From NCBI GenBank assembly GCA_001805085.1, contig MHEA01000123.1:4671-13747 (forward strand): a DNA stretch of 9,077 nucleotides, given 5' to 3'. Position 1 is the stretch's first letter. Every line of letters begins with the position of its first letter. A model generated the notes under the pieces. It was not told the DNA's origin. It ran no database searches and saw only the letters and a list, made by a program, of their open reading frames with translations. Positions 1 to 6,836 of the stretch are shown here, piece after piece. The position numbers were made by a program, and so were the translations under genes. Origin of the DNA: Nitrospirae bacterium GWC2_57_9 (GTDB lineage: Bacteria; Nitrospirota; UBA9217).

Positions 1-9
1 CCGATTATC

Positions 10-723
10 TTATCCGTTCCCGGCTTCCAATAGGCTGCTTGCCGTCTCTTGCGGCCTGACCACCATCAGATCGTGACCTGCGTCGATCTCGACCGGTTTC
101 ACTCCGAGCCTTGCTGCAAAACTCCTTGTCAACTGCTGCGGCAGGGCCTTGTCCCGCAGGCCCAACAGGTAAGTGCGCGGGATCGTAAGATCAGGGAATC
201 TTTTTAAAACTATTTTTTCAAAAAAAACCGCAAGGGGCTGCGGCGTCAGCTGCCTAAGGTAGACGTCCTGTTCCTCCCCGGTCAGGTCGGTAAAGTAATT
301 TGGTCTTAACGCATCCAGGGGGCCAAAAAGTTCACCGGCCTTCCCTTCCAGTTCCCGGAGCGTTTCCTGCCGCTCCGCAGGTAAGAGATCGACCAGGGCG
401 TCCCCGTCGCGGGGAACCGCGGCGGCTAGATAAACCAGATGGTCCACGTGGTCGGGGAGCTCTTCCGCGACCCTGCTGATGACGATGCCCGACATGCTGT
501 GGCCGACAAGTACGAGATGCCCCGGTTCGTTCTTCCTGATAAAGGAAATAACATCCGTAATGTAAGAGGTCATGTTCACGGACGATCGTTCGGAGACCCG
601 CTTCCCGTGCCCCGGGAGGTCATAAGCGATTGCCCGGGCTCCATTCTGCTCGAGGATCGGCACGACTCTATGCCAGATCCATCCGCCGCGCATGGCGCCA
701 TGAAGAAGAAGGTACGTTTTCAT
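10..723 (-). CDS. alpha/beta hydrolase, HNL/methylesterase-like esterase
   Basis: A 237-residue soluble alpha/beta-hydrolase-fold protein with a complete apparent catalytic triad. The nucleophile elbow GHSMSG places Ser76, the acid is Asp191 in LGLRDKALP, and the base is His217 in DAGHDLMVVRP. The N-terminal HGAMRGGWIWH (oxyanion-hole side) together with the DKALP and GHDLMVVRPQE signatures resembles the salicylate/methyl-ester esterase and hydroxynitrile-lyase branch (plant SABP2/MES-like, bacterial EstC-like) rather than lipases. No signal peptide or membrane segment is seen, so it is probably cytoplasmic. I chose the ATG at 723 because AGGAG lies four bases upstream. An in-frame ATG at 744 would add seven residues but has only a weak ribosome site. 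It follows the PilZ gene by 45 bases and is probably the last visible gene of the run. The family is confident; the substrate cannot be told from sequence. Confidence 0.88.
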   Translation of the reverse strand: MKTYLLLHGAMRGGWIWHRVVPILEQNGARAIAYDLPGHGKRVSERSSVNMTSYITDVISFIRKNEPGHLVLVGHSMSGIVISRVAEELPDHVDHLVYLAAAVPRDGDALVDLLPAERQETLRELEGKAGELFGPLDALRPNYFTDLTGEEQDVYLRQLTPQPLAVFFEKIVLKRFPDLTIPRTYLLGLRDKALPQQLTRSFAARLGVKPVEIDAGHDLMVVRPQETASSLLEAGNG

Positions 724-727
724 AAGT

Positions 728-732
728 CTCCT
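728..732 (-). promoter_or_regulatory. ribosome binding site deciding the hydrolase start
   Basis: On the minus strand this reads AGGAG, four bases before the ATG at 723. The spacing is a little short but the match is strong. The alternative ATG at 744 has nothing comparable upstream, so the shorter start is preferred. Confidence 0.6.
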
Positions 733-768
733 GGACCGTATCATTTTACCGGGAGCCGTTCGAAGATG

Positions 769-1473
769 CTATTTCCTGACGGTTCCTTCGATTGCCGCCC
801 TGGCTTCCGGCTCGATATTCGTGAACTTGATGCCATAGTGATATACTGCGGGTTTCCGGGATACCTGAACCACCCGGGCTATCTCTCCGTATCCGCTGAC
901 ATGCATGCCGTCGGGCAGGAAGAAAGAAAAGAAGATGCCGTCGCCCTGCTGAAGAGGCTCTTCCGACCTGATGAGCATCCCGCTGGCGCTGATGTTCTCG
1001 GTCCAGAAGGGCATCGGTCGGTTCCTGAACCTGCCTTGGATGCCGACGGCAAGCACCGTGCGGAGGTTCTTTCTCCCGGCCACAGCGAGCAATTGCTGCA
1101 TCTTGAGCTGCAGCAGCCCCGTGTCCACCGGAATGGTAAAAAGAGCGTTCGCTCCGCATTGTTTGCACCGTTCCCGCTGAGCAAGCGTGTCCTTGCAAAT
1201 GATGATGACGGAGACCTCTTTCAGCGTGGGCTCGGCCCTGATCCGGCTGAAGAGTTCTTCGCTTCTGATGCCGGGCAGATCGAGCAGCGTCGCGATGAGA
1301 TCGAGCTTCTCCTCCCGGTGGATCAGCAGTATATCGTCACTCGTGGTCGCCGTAAATAAAATGATGTCCGAGCGTTCGAAAAAATTGTTCTCTTTGACAA
1401 AGAGATCCGTCAAGGGGCCTGTGAACAATACTTTTTTCTTTGCGATCGGTCGTTGCGCCGGACTCTTCCGCAT
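769..1473 (-). CDS. PilZ-domain protein with degenerate receiver-like N-terminus
   Basis: A 234-residue soluble two-part protein. Residues about 13-130 look like a CheY-type receiver fold: alternating hydrophobic strands and helices, with a DLPGIRSEELFSRIR stretch where receivers carry the post-beta3 loop. The phosphorylation residues are missing: FTGP replaces the acidic pair, a Leu (about 63) sits where the phosphoacceptor Asp is expected, and FTIP replaces the T/S-x-K-P lysine. Residues about 132-230 form a PilZ domain with both c-di-GMP-binding motifs, RxxxR (RKNLR, 134-138) and NxSxxG (NISASG, 160-165), ending in the typical YGIKFTNIE strand. By family knowledge it should bind c-di-GMP; the pseudo-receiver probably serves as a protein interaction module. 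It starts 13 bases after the sigma-54 regulator with a poor ribosome site, which suggests translational coupling. The output (motility, polysaccharide, or a partner protein) is unknown. Confidence 0.85.
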   Translation of the reverse strand: MRKSPAQRPIAKKKVLFTGPLTDLFVKENNFFERSDIILFTATTSDDILLIHREEKLDLIATLLDLPGIRSEELFSRIRAEPTLKEVSVIIICKDTLAQRERCKQCGANALFTIPVDTGLLQLKMQQLLAVAGRKNLRTVLAVGIQGRFRNRPMPFWTENISASGMLIRSEEPLQQGDGIFFSFFLPDGMHVSGYGEIARVVQVSRKPAVYHYGIKFTNIEPEARAAIEGTVRK

Positions 1474-1486
1474 ATACTTGATTTTT

Positions 1487-2857
1487 CTACAGCTCTCCGA
1501 TCTTGTACTTCTTCAGCTTATATCTCAGGACCCGCTCGCTGATCCCGAGCTTTTCCGCGGCCCGCGTCTGAACTCCGCCGGAGGCTTTGAGCGCTTCAAG
1601 GATGAGCCCCCGCTCCAGGGTATCGAGCGTTTCGTTCAGCGACCCTTTCAGATCCTGCTTCGCGAACTTCCCGTCGCCGGCCGTCGTCCGAACATGGATC
1701 GGAAGATCGGCGGTGGTAACGACACCCTTCTTGGAAAGGACGACTGCCCGCTCTACGATATTCTCGAGTTCGCGCACGTTCCCCGGATAAGCGTAGCGCA
1801 TGAGTGCATCCCCTGCTTCCGCCGATATGCCGGACACCGGCTTTCGGTTCTCCTGGCTGTATTTTTTTATGAAGTGGTCCAGAAGGCCGGGGATATCTTC
1901 CTTGCGTTCCCGCAACGGCGGGATGACTATGGAGACCACGTTCAAGCGGTAATAAAGGTCTTCACGGAACCGATCGTCCCTTATCGCCTTTTCGATATCG
2001 CGGTTCGTGGCCGCAATGATGCGCACGTCGACTTTGATCGTATCGTTCCCGCCTACCCGTTCGAACTCATGCTCCTGGAGCACTCGAAGCAGCTTTACCT
2101 GCATCCCCGGCGTCAGTTCTCCGATCTCATCCAGGAACAAGGTTCCCCTGTCCGCGGCTTCGAACCTGCCGATCCTTCTGGCTGAAGCCCCGGTGAAAGC
2201 CCCTTTTTCATGTCCGAACAGCTCGCTCTCGAGCAGGGTTTCAGGCAGGGCGGCGCAGTTTACCTTGATGAGCGGGAAATTGGCTCGGGGACTGTTGTAA
2301 TGGACGGCTTTTGCCACCAGTTCCTTGCCGGTGCCGCTTTCGCCCCGCAGAAGGACCGTGGCATTGCTGGCTGCCACCCGGCCTGCAAGATTCAGCACCT
2401 CTTCCATGGCATGGCTGGTGCTTACGATCTCGTTGAACTGGTACCGCTCGATCAATCGTTCTTTGAGCTCCGTATTTTCGCGGATGAGGTTCTGCCGTTC
2501 CGATATCCTCTCGATGAGCACCACCAGCTGGTCGAGATCGATTGGTTTGGCGAGATAGTCGTAGGCACCCGCCTTGATCGCCTTGACAGCCGTCTCTATG
2601 GTGCCGAATGAGGTCATGATGATGACGGCCAGATGAGGGTTCAGTTTTCGGACTTGATCGGACGTACGGAGAGCGTCCACGCCGGGAATATTGCAGTCCG
2701 TCAGGAACACCTCGAACCGTTCACGGCCGATGAGCGTGAGTGCTTCGTCCACCGTTCCGACGGCGCGCACATCATACCCCCGGCCTGCCAGGTAGTTCTC
2801 TATCCGAGACCTCTCCCGGGCCTCATCATCCATTATGAGAATGCGAGCATCCTGCAT
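1487..2857 (-). CDS. NtrC-family sigma-54-dependent response regulator
   Basis: A 456-residue, full-length three-domain transcription activator. The receiver (about 4-120) has the acidic pair Asp10/Asp11, phosphoacceptor Asp54 (LTDCNIPG), Thr82 and Lys104 (AKPID), all intact. The AAA+ domain (about 143-375) has Walker A GESGTGKE (172-179), the sigma-54-contacting GAFTGA loop (219-224), Walker B GTLFLDEIGEL with Asp243/Glu244, and arginine-finger region FREDLYYRLN. The C-terminus (about 412-450) is a Fis-type helix-turn-helix (GVQTRAAEKLGISERVLRYKLKKY). By family knowledge, phosphorylation promotes assembly of an ATPase ring that remodels sigma-54 RNA polymerase at -24/-12 promoters. The start overlaps the stop of the Ppx gene by one base (TAATG), and GGGAG lies nine bases upstream. 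No kinase is adjacent; the nearest is the hybrid kinase two genes upstream. Target promoters are not identifiable here. Confidence 0.96.
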   Translation of the reverse strand: MQDARILIMDDEARERSRIENYLAGRGYDVRAVGTVDEALTLIGRERFEVFLTDCNIPGVDALRTSDQVRKLNPHLAVIIMTSFGTIETAVKAIKAGAYDYLAKPIDLDQLVVLIERISERQNLIRENTELKERLIERYQFNEIVSTSHAMEEVLNLAGRVAASNATVLLRGESGTGKELVAKAVHYNSPRANFPLIKVNCAALPETLLESELFGHEKGAFTGASARRIGRFEAADRGTLFLDEIGELTPGMQVKLLRVLQEHEFERVGGNDTIKVDVRIIAATNRDIEKAIRDDRFREDLYYRLNVVSIVIPPLRERKEDIPGLLDHFIKKYSQENRKPVSGISAEAGDALMRYAYPGNVRELENIVERAVVLSKKGVVTTADLPIHVRTTAGDGKFAKQDLKGSLNETLDTLERGLILEALKASGGVQTRAAEKLGISERVLRYKLKKYKIGEL

Positions 2858-3807
2858 TATACGCTGCTCCCTCCCGTTACCATTTTATCATAAAGGTCGA
2901 GAAGGATGCCTTCCCGAAGCCCCCAGTCGCTCACGATCATGCTCTCGCGTCCGTTTCGCTCCATGATCTCCTGGATGATCAGTGCGCCCGCCAGAATGAT
3001 GTCCTCCCTGCCGTGTTCGAGCCCGGGCATCCCTCTCCGCTGAGCGAGCGTACTGTACGTCAGCTCGCGGACAATTCTGTCGATAGCGGCTTTTTTCAAT
3101 GCATAACCATGGATCTTGTCAGGATCGTATTGCACGAGCCGCTGGTCTACGGCAGCCAATGTGGTGATGGTTCCTGCCGTTCCGACGAGCAGCTGCCCCT
3201 TTCCGGCTGCAGTTCCGGTCTCCGCGGTATCCAGGATTTGTCGGATCGATTGCCGGACCCGGTCCAGCTCATCAGGAGTGGGCGGGTCATGCCTGATATA
3301 GCGTTCCGTCAGATAAACAGCTCCCAGGTGAAAACTTTCTGCCGCCCGTTCTTTACCCTGCATTGTGGTCATGATCTCGGTGCTTCCTCCGCCGATATCA
3401 ACGACAAGCAACGAAGATCCTGCCGTAATGTTTTTCGGCACTGAACGGGCCACGCCGAGCAGGGTCAGTCGTGCCTCCTCTTCGCCGGTGAGCACCCGGA
3501 TGGACAGTCCCGTCCTTTCACGGACCTCGCTGATGAAGCGGGCAGCATTCGTTGCGTTTCTGAGCGCGCTGGTTCCTGCCACAGAAACTGCTGCCGGGTT
3601 CCAGCGTTCAAGGCCCTCCTTAAAAGCGGCAAGGGCCTGAAGCGAGCGCTCCTGAGCTGCAACGGAAAGAATTCCGGTCCGGTCAAGACCCTCTCCCAGC
3701 CTGGTTATCCTTCTGACGGCGTGGATCTCTTGAAATGAATCGGGGTAGGTGTCTGCAACGAGAAGACGGAGGGTATTCGTTCCTATATCGATCCCCGCAA
3801 GGATCAT
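2857..3807 (-). CDS. ppx: Ppx/GppA family phosphatase (exopolyphosphatase / pppGpp phosphohydrolase)
   Basis: A 316-residue protein of the actin-like ATPase superfamily. Visible motifs, in order, are the phosphate-1 loop GIDIGTNTLRLL (5-16), the LTGEEEARL stretch (106-114) that carries the catalytic Glu in this family, the second phosphate-binding loop VVDIGGGSTEI (135-145), GTAGTITTLAAV (209-220), and the C-terminal DIILAGALII...SDWGLREGILLDL segment. The length matches the short, two-subdomain class (Aquifex-type) and lacks the C-terminal HD-like extension of the roughly 500-residue E. coli enzymes. Known family reactions are removal of terminal phosphate from polyphosphate and conversion of pppGpp to ppGpp; sequence alone does not separate them. 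Its ATG overlaps the TGA of the upstream cyclic-nucleotide-binding gene by four bases (ATGA), and its stop overlaps the regulator start, so it sits in the middle of a tightly coupled operon. Confidence 0.94.
   Translation of the reverse strand: MILAGIDIGTNTLRLLVADTYPDSFQEIHAVRRITRLGEGLDRTGILSVAAQERSLQALAAFKEGLERWNPAAVSVAGTSALRNATNAARFISEVRERTGLSIRVLTGEEEARLTLLGVARSVPKNITAGSSLLVVDIGGGSTEIMTTMQGKERAAESFHLGAVYLTERYIRHDPPTPDELDRVRQSIRQILDTAETGTAAGKGQLLVGTAGTITTLAAVDQRLVQYDPDKIHGYALKKAAIDRIVRELTYSTLAQRRGMPGLEHGREDIILAGALIIQEIMERNGRESMIVSDWGLREGILLDLYDKMVTGGSSV
2867..2875 (-). promoter_or_regulatory. ribosome binding site of the sigma-54 regulator
   Basis: Reads GGGAGGGAG on the minus strand, nine bases before the ATG at 2857. 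It lies inside the 3' end of the Ppx gene, so the regulator can initiate on its own as well as by the TAATG coupling. Confidence 0.6.
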
Positions 3808-4256
3808 CCGAGCAGCAGGTCCTTAAACAGGCTGCCGTATGCTTTGACCCGCATCGCGAGCAGCCTGGCGATGCCGGAAAGCACCCGAGATGCAGTCCGG
3901 GGATCGAGGTCGATGAGAGCCAGAAAATCCTGGCGTGAAAGCACCAGGAGCTCTACCGGGGTTTCTGACCGAGCCGAAACCATTCGGCTCTCTTCCTGGA
4001 GCAGCGCTAACTCGCCGAAGAACTCGCCGGGACCGAGCAACAAAAGGGACTTCTCTTCGCCCTCACCTGCCATGATCGTGATCCTGACGTGGCCGCTCTT
4101 TATGATGTAGAGGGATTCGGCAGGCATCTTTTCGGCGAAAAGGGTCGTGTTCGGCTTGAGCTGACGCTCCTGGAACAGCCCGGTTGTTACATCAAGCTCT
4201 TCCCTGCTGATGCCTTTGAACAGAAGTGTCTTCTGTAGTAGTTCGACATTGTCCAT
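3804..4256 (-). CDS. stand-alone cyclic-nucleotide-binding (Crp-like) domain protein
   Basis: A 150-residue protein that is almost entirely one cyclic-nucleotide-binding beta-roll (about 12-115: LFKGISREELD, IIKSGHVRITI, LLGPGEFFGELALL) followed by helices to residue 147. The phosphate-binding cassette is recognisable as FGELALL (80-86) with the conserved Arg at 91, but the residues after it are Met-Val instead of the usual small Ser/Ala pair. Ligand identity (cAMP, cGMP, other) and even binding are therefore uncertain. There is no helix-turn-helix, transmembrane segment or kinase domain, so unlike CRP/FNR it cannot bind DNA itself and probably acts through a partner. It is the first gene after the perfect sigma-70 promoter, with an untranslated leader of about 30 bases and only a weak ribosome site. 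Its stop overlaps the Ppx start by four bases, making Ppx the obvious candidate partner, by inference. Confidence 0.9.
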   Translation of the reverse strand: MDNVELLQKTLLFKGISREELDVTTGLFQERQLKPNTTLFAEKMPAESLYIIKSGHVRITIMAGEGEEKSLLLLGPGEFFGELALLQEESRMVSARSETPVELLVLSRQDFLALIDLDPRTASRVLSGIARLLAMRVKAYGSLFKDLLLG

Positions 4257-4293
4257 GGATGAAATGTTCCGTGCCCGCTTCTTTCAACGAGCT

Positions 4294-4322
4294 ATTATAG
4301 AGCCACAACTTTTCCTTGTCAA
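4294..4322 (-). promoter_or_regulatory. consensus sigma-70 promoter for the five-gene signalling operon
   Basis: On the minus strand TTGACA (4322-4317) and TATAAT (4299-4294) are both perfect matches, separated by exactly 17 bases. The expected transcription start is near 4288, about 31 bases before the ATG of the cyclic-nucleotide-binding protein. It lies in the 108-base gap after the hybrid kinase gene and points at the five-gene run. A T-rich block (4362-4350) lies upstream, further away than a normal UP element. No clear operator palindrome is visible. Confidence 0.88.
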
Positions 4323-4364
4323 GAATTGGTTGCATCATACAGTGAATACTAAAACAAAAAAAGG

Positions 4365-6755
4365 TCAGCTGTCAAGAACCGTCCTGATCAGGTGGAGCAG
4401 TTCGAGCGGGGCGATCGGTTTGGATATGAAGTTGAGATTTTCATCGATGATGCCTTTCTTGTCGAGGATATCCGAAGTATATCCGCTCATGAATATCGCT
4501 TTTACCTCACCGTATGCGGATCTGACCGTATCGTAGACCTCTTTGCCGTTCTTCTTGGGCATGATCACGTCCAGCATGAGCAGGTCGATATGGCGGTCTT
4601 GTCTGCTCAGCAGGGCAAGGGCATCCTGGCCGTCTACGGCCTCGATCACCTGGTATCCGGCTCCGGTCAGCACCATCCGGATCAGCTTGCGCACTTCCCC
4701 GTCGTCCTCGGCTATCAGAATGGTCTCGGTGCCGCCCGCGGTCTGGAGCACCTGCTTTGCATCCATGGGCGCTTCTGACGAACCGATCAGCGGAAGATAG
4801 AGCCTGAATGTGCTTCCGGTGGCGGGATTGCTCTCAACATTGATGTATCCATTATGCTGTTTCAGTATCCCGTAAACGATGGAAAGGCCGAGGCCGGTGC
4901 CTTTGCCCGTCTCTTTTGTTGTGAAAAAAGGCTCAAAGATCTTTTCGCGGATCTTCTCGTCTATGCCCGTTCCTGTATCGGAGACCGTGATAAGCGCATA
5001 AGCTCCCGGTTTATCCACGGCAGCGTGGTCCGGCGATTTTTCATGCACGATCGCGGTCGATATGGCCACGGTCAGCACCCCGCCTCCGGGCATGGCATCG
5101 CGAGCATTGGTGCAGAGATTGATCAGGAGCTGTTCGATCTGGCCGCTGTCCGCGAGAATGATCACCTCTTCTCTATAGGGGATTGTTCTCAGTTCTATAT
5201 CCTCGCCTATAAGGCGAACGAGCAATTCCTCGATGCCTTCGAGAATAGAATTCACATTCACCGGTTTTGGGCTGATAACCTGCTTTCTGCTGAAGGCGAG
5301 CAGGCTGCGGGTAAGGTTCGCTGCCCGTTCCGACGAAGACAGGATATGCTCGGCATGGTCCGTCAAGGGGCTGCTCTCGGGAAGGTCCATCAGGAGCAGG
5401 TTCGCATATCCCATGATAGCAGTGAGAATATTATTGAAATCGTGGGCAATGCCGCCTGCCAGCTGGCCAATGGCCTCCATTTTTTGGGACTGGACCAGTT
5501 GATGTTCCAGTCTTCTCTTTTCGGTAACGTCATGAAAGACGCCGCGATAACTCCCGTCCGCGCCCTGTCCCTCCCGGATCCGGGCCGCTGTGACCAGGAC
5601 AATGAGTTTTTCTCCGTCTCTCCGTTTCATGGCCACCTCGTGGTCTTTTACGAAGCCCTGTCGATCGAGTATTCGCTGAAGGACGTCATGATCGGCAGGA
5701 TCGTCGAAGAGGTCACGGGGCGGATCGCATGCCCGGAGCGCGTCCATCGAAGGGCATCCGAACAATTCCGCTCCCGCCCGGTTGATATCCAGAAAGCGTC
5801 CGTCCCGTGAACAGATGAAAATAACATCCTTGGACTCTTCAAATATAGTGCGGAACTTTCTTTCTGAATCTTTCAGTGCTTTTTCGGTCCGTTCCCGTTC
5901 GGCGATCTCCTGCTTCATGCGCTCGACAGCAACGGTAAGTTCCTGGGTATGGCGTTCGACCTTTTTCTGCGACACCTGGAGCTGCACGAGCATATGGTTG
6001 AAAGCAAGCGCCAGATCGGAAACTTCATCGTTGGTTGCGATGTCTATCTGGCCATCCAGATTCCCGTCCGCGATCTCCCTCGTCGCCCGATTCAGATCGT
6101 TTATGGGGGCAATGATCCGGCGGGTGATTAAAACGGTGATAACGATGCCGGCTGAAATGATCAGGGAGGTGACGAACAGGATCGAATAGACGAACTGCCG
6201 GATGCGTGATTTAACGCCTTCTTGAGATACGCCGATATGAATATAGCCGATCTCGGATGCCGGGGCCGGCGAGCCGGAGCCGGCTTGAACCCCGATGGTT
6301 TTTTTCTTTTGAGCGGTCACCGGCGTCATGATGTTCACATAATGCTTCCCATTCTGCTCGTTATAGAACGGTTTGTAGAGTATCTGCCTGCTTTCACCGG
6401 GAACGCGGGGCATTGCCGGAACCCTCATGGGGAAGTCGTCGGCCGTTTTGTAGATCAGCACCCGTTCGTCGGCGTTCAAGATAAATATGTAGGCGATCAA
6501 AGCATCGCTGCTTACCACCTCGATGATCCGGCGCAGCGATTGCATGTCTTCGGTCTCGATCCCCTGCTCGCTGTTCTGGGCGATCATGATGGCGAGGGAC
6601 CGGCCATGATCGAGCAGCAGGTCATAGCTGTGCTGTTGCTCGTCTTTGATAACGTAGATGCCGATGACGAGGGCCGTGATCAGAACGAGAGAACTGGTCA
6701 GCAAAATGAACTTGGTGCCCAGGTTCAGGCGTCTTTTCCCAGCAACCGAATTCAT
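4365..6755 (-). CDS. membrane hybrid sensor histidine kinase (Cache-like/HAMP/PAS/HisKA/HATPase/REC)
   Basis: A 796-residue inner-membrane sensor kinase. Domains in order: TM1 (about 15-36), an extracytoplasmic sensor of about 150 residues that looks Cache-like (about 37-187), TM2 (about 189-212), HAMP (to about 260), coiled coil (about 257-300), PAS (about 298-414), HisKA with phosphoacceptor His438 in GGIAHDFNNILTAIMGY, and a HATPase with N-box LCTNARDAMP, G1 DTGTGID, FEPFFTTK and G2 GKGTGLGL. A C-terminal receiver (about 678-794) has Asp684/Asp685, phosphoacceptor Asp729 and Lys779. All kinase and receiver catalytic residues are present. No HPt domain is seen, so the receiver may be an internal regulator rather than a relay step. 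I chose the ATG at 6755 because AAGGA lies seven bases upstream; the ATG at 6797 (14 residues longer) lacks a ribosome site and follows a GC hairpin. Signal and partner are unknown. Confidence 0.94.
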   Translation of the reverse strand: MNSVAGKRRLNLGTKFILLTSSLVLITALVIGIYVIKDEQQHSYDLLLDHGRSLAIMIAQNSEQGIETEDMQSLRRIIEVVSSDALIAYIFILNADERVLIYKTADDFPMRVPAMPRVPGESRQILYKPFYNEQNGKHYVNIMTPVTAQKKKTIGVQAGSGSPAPASEIGYIHIGVSQEGVKSRIRQFVYSILFVTSLIISAGIVITVLITRRIIAPINDLNRATREIADGNLDGQIDIATNDEVSDLALAFNHMLVQLQVSQKKVERHTQELTVAVERMKQEIAERERTEKALKDSERKFRTIFEESKDVIFICSRDGRFLDINRAGAELFGCPSMDALRACDPPRDLFDDPADHDVLQRILDRQGFVKDHEVAMKRRDGEKLIVLVTAARIREGQGADGSYRGVFHDVTEKRRLEHQLVQSQKMEAIGQLAGGIAHDFNNILTAIMGYANLLLMDLPESSPLTDHAEHILSSSERAANLTRSLLAFSRKQVISPKPVNVNSILEGIEELLVRLIGEDIELRTIPYREEVIILADSGQIEQLLINLCTNARDAMPGGGVLTVAISTAIVHEKSPDHAAVDKPGAYALITVSDTGTGIDEKIREKIFEPFFTTKETGKGTGLGLSIVYGILKQHNGYINVESNPATGSTFRLYLPLIGSSEAPMDAKQVLQTAGGTETILIAEDDGEVRKLIRMVLTGAGYQVIEAVDGQDALALLSRQDRHIDLLMLDVIMPKKNGKEVYDTVRSAYGEVKAIFMSGYTSDILDKKGIIDENLNFISKPIAPLELLHLIRTVLDS
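6265..6284. repeat. short GC-rich GCCGG repeat inside the kinase sensor region
   Basis: Three closely spaced copies of GCCGG (6265-6270, 6273-6278, 6279-6284) occur in 20 bases. They encode part of a Gly/Ser/Pro/Ala-rich stretch (QAGSGSPAPAS) in the extracytoplasmic sensor domain just before its final strand. It looks like an expanded, flexible loop rather than a folded element. Confidence 0.55.
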
Positions 6756-6762
6756 GGGTCTT

Positions 6763-6767
6763 TCCTT
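6763..6767 (-). promoter_or_regulatory. ribosome binding site deciding the hybrid kinase start
   Basis: Reads AAGGA on the minus strand, seven bases before the ATG at 6755. The upstream in-frame ATG at 6797 is preceded by a GC-rich hairpin sequence and no Shine-Dalgarno match, so 6755 is preferred. Confidence 0.55.
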
Positions 6768-6800
6768 TTTATCTTCAACGACATTCTGTTTTCTCATGAG

Positions 6801-6836
6801 CCGGCCGCGCCGGAACCAATAATCTTTTTTGCGGCC
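6801..6836 (-). repeat. GC-rich inverted repeats in the RqcH-kinase gap
   Basis: A perfect 5-base stem with a 3-base loop (CCGGC/GCCGG, 6801-6813) lies beside a competing 6-base inverted repeat (GGCCGC at 6803-6808 with GCGGCC at 6831-6836). The structures are mutually exclusive. They fall between the RqcH stop and the preferred kinase start. No T-run follows on the transcribed strand, so an ordinary intrinsic terminator is not supported; a leader structure is possible. Confidence 0.35.

Noticed and set aside
746..1198. Minus-strand open frame of 150 residues (and 879-1184)
   Set aside because: Both are inside the PilZ gene in other frames, with Arg/Gly/Ser-rich shadow composition.
439..2185. 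Long plus-strand open frames (439-1359, 1187-2185) and similar ones at 2210-2611, 4854-5810, 6222-6842 and 8338-8994
   Set aside because: They lie antisense to genes with clear family motifs, have no recognisable domains and unlikely compositions, and arise from codon bias in the real minus-strand genes.
4257..4364. A CRP-like or sigma-54 (-24/-12) site upstream of the signalling operon
   Set aside because: Reading the gap gave no TGTGA-N6-TCACA-like palindrome and no GG-N10-GC element of acceptable quality; only the sigma-70 promoter is convincing.
4356..4380. Possible intrinsic terminator after the hybrid kinase (T7 just after the TGA)
   Set aside because: Only a 3-4 base stem (GGT/ACC plus a wobble) can be drawn before the T-run, too weak to call.
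4383..4392. Palindrome CCTGATCAGG as an operator
   Set aside because: It lies in the coding end of the kinase and is a single 10-base palindrome with no partner site; it can occur by chance.
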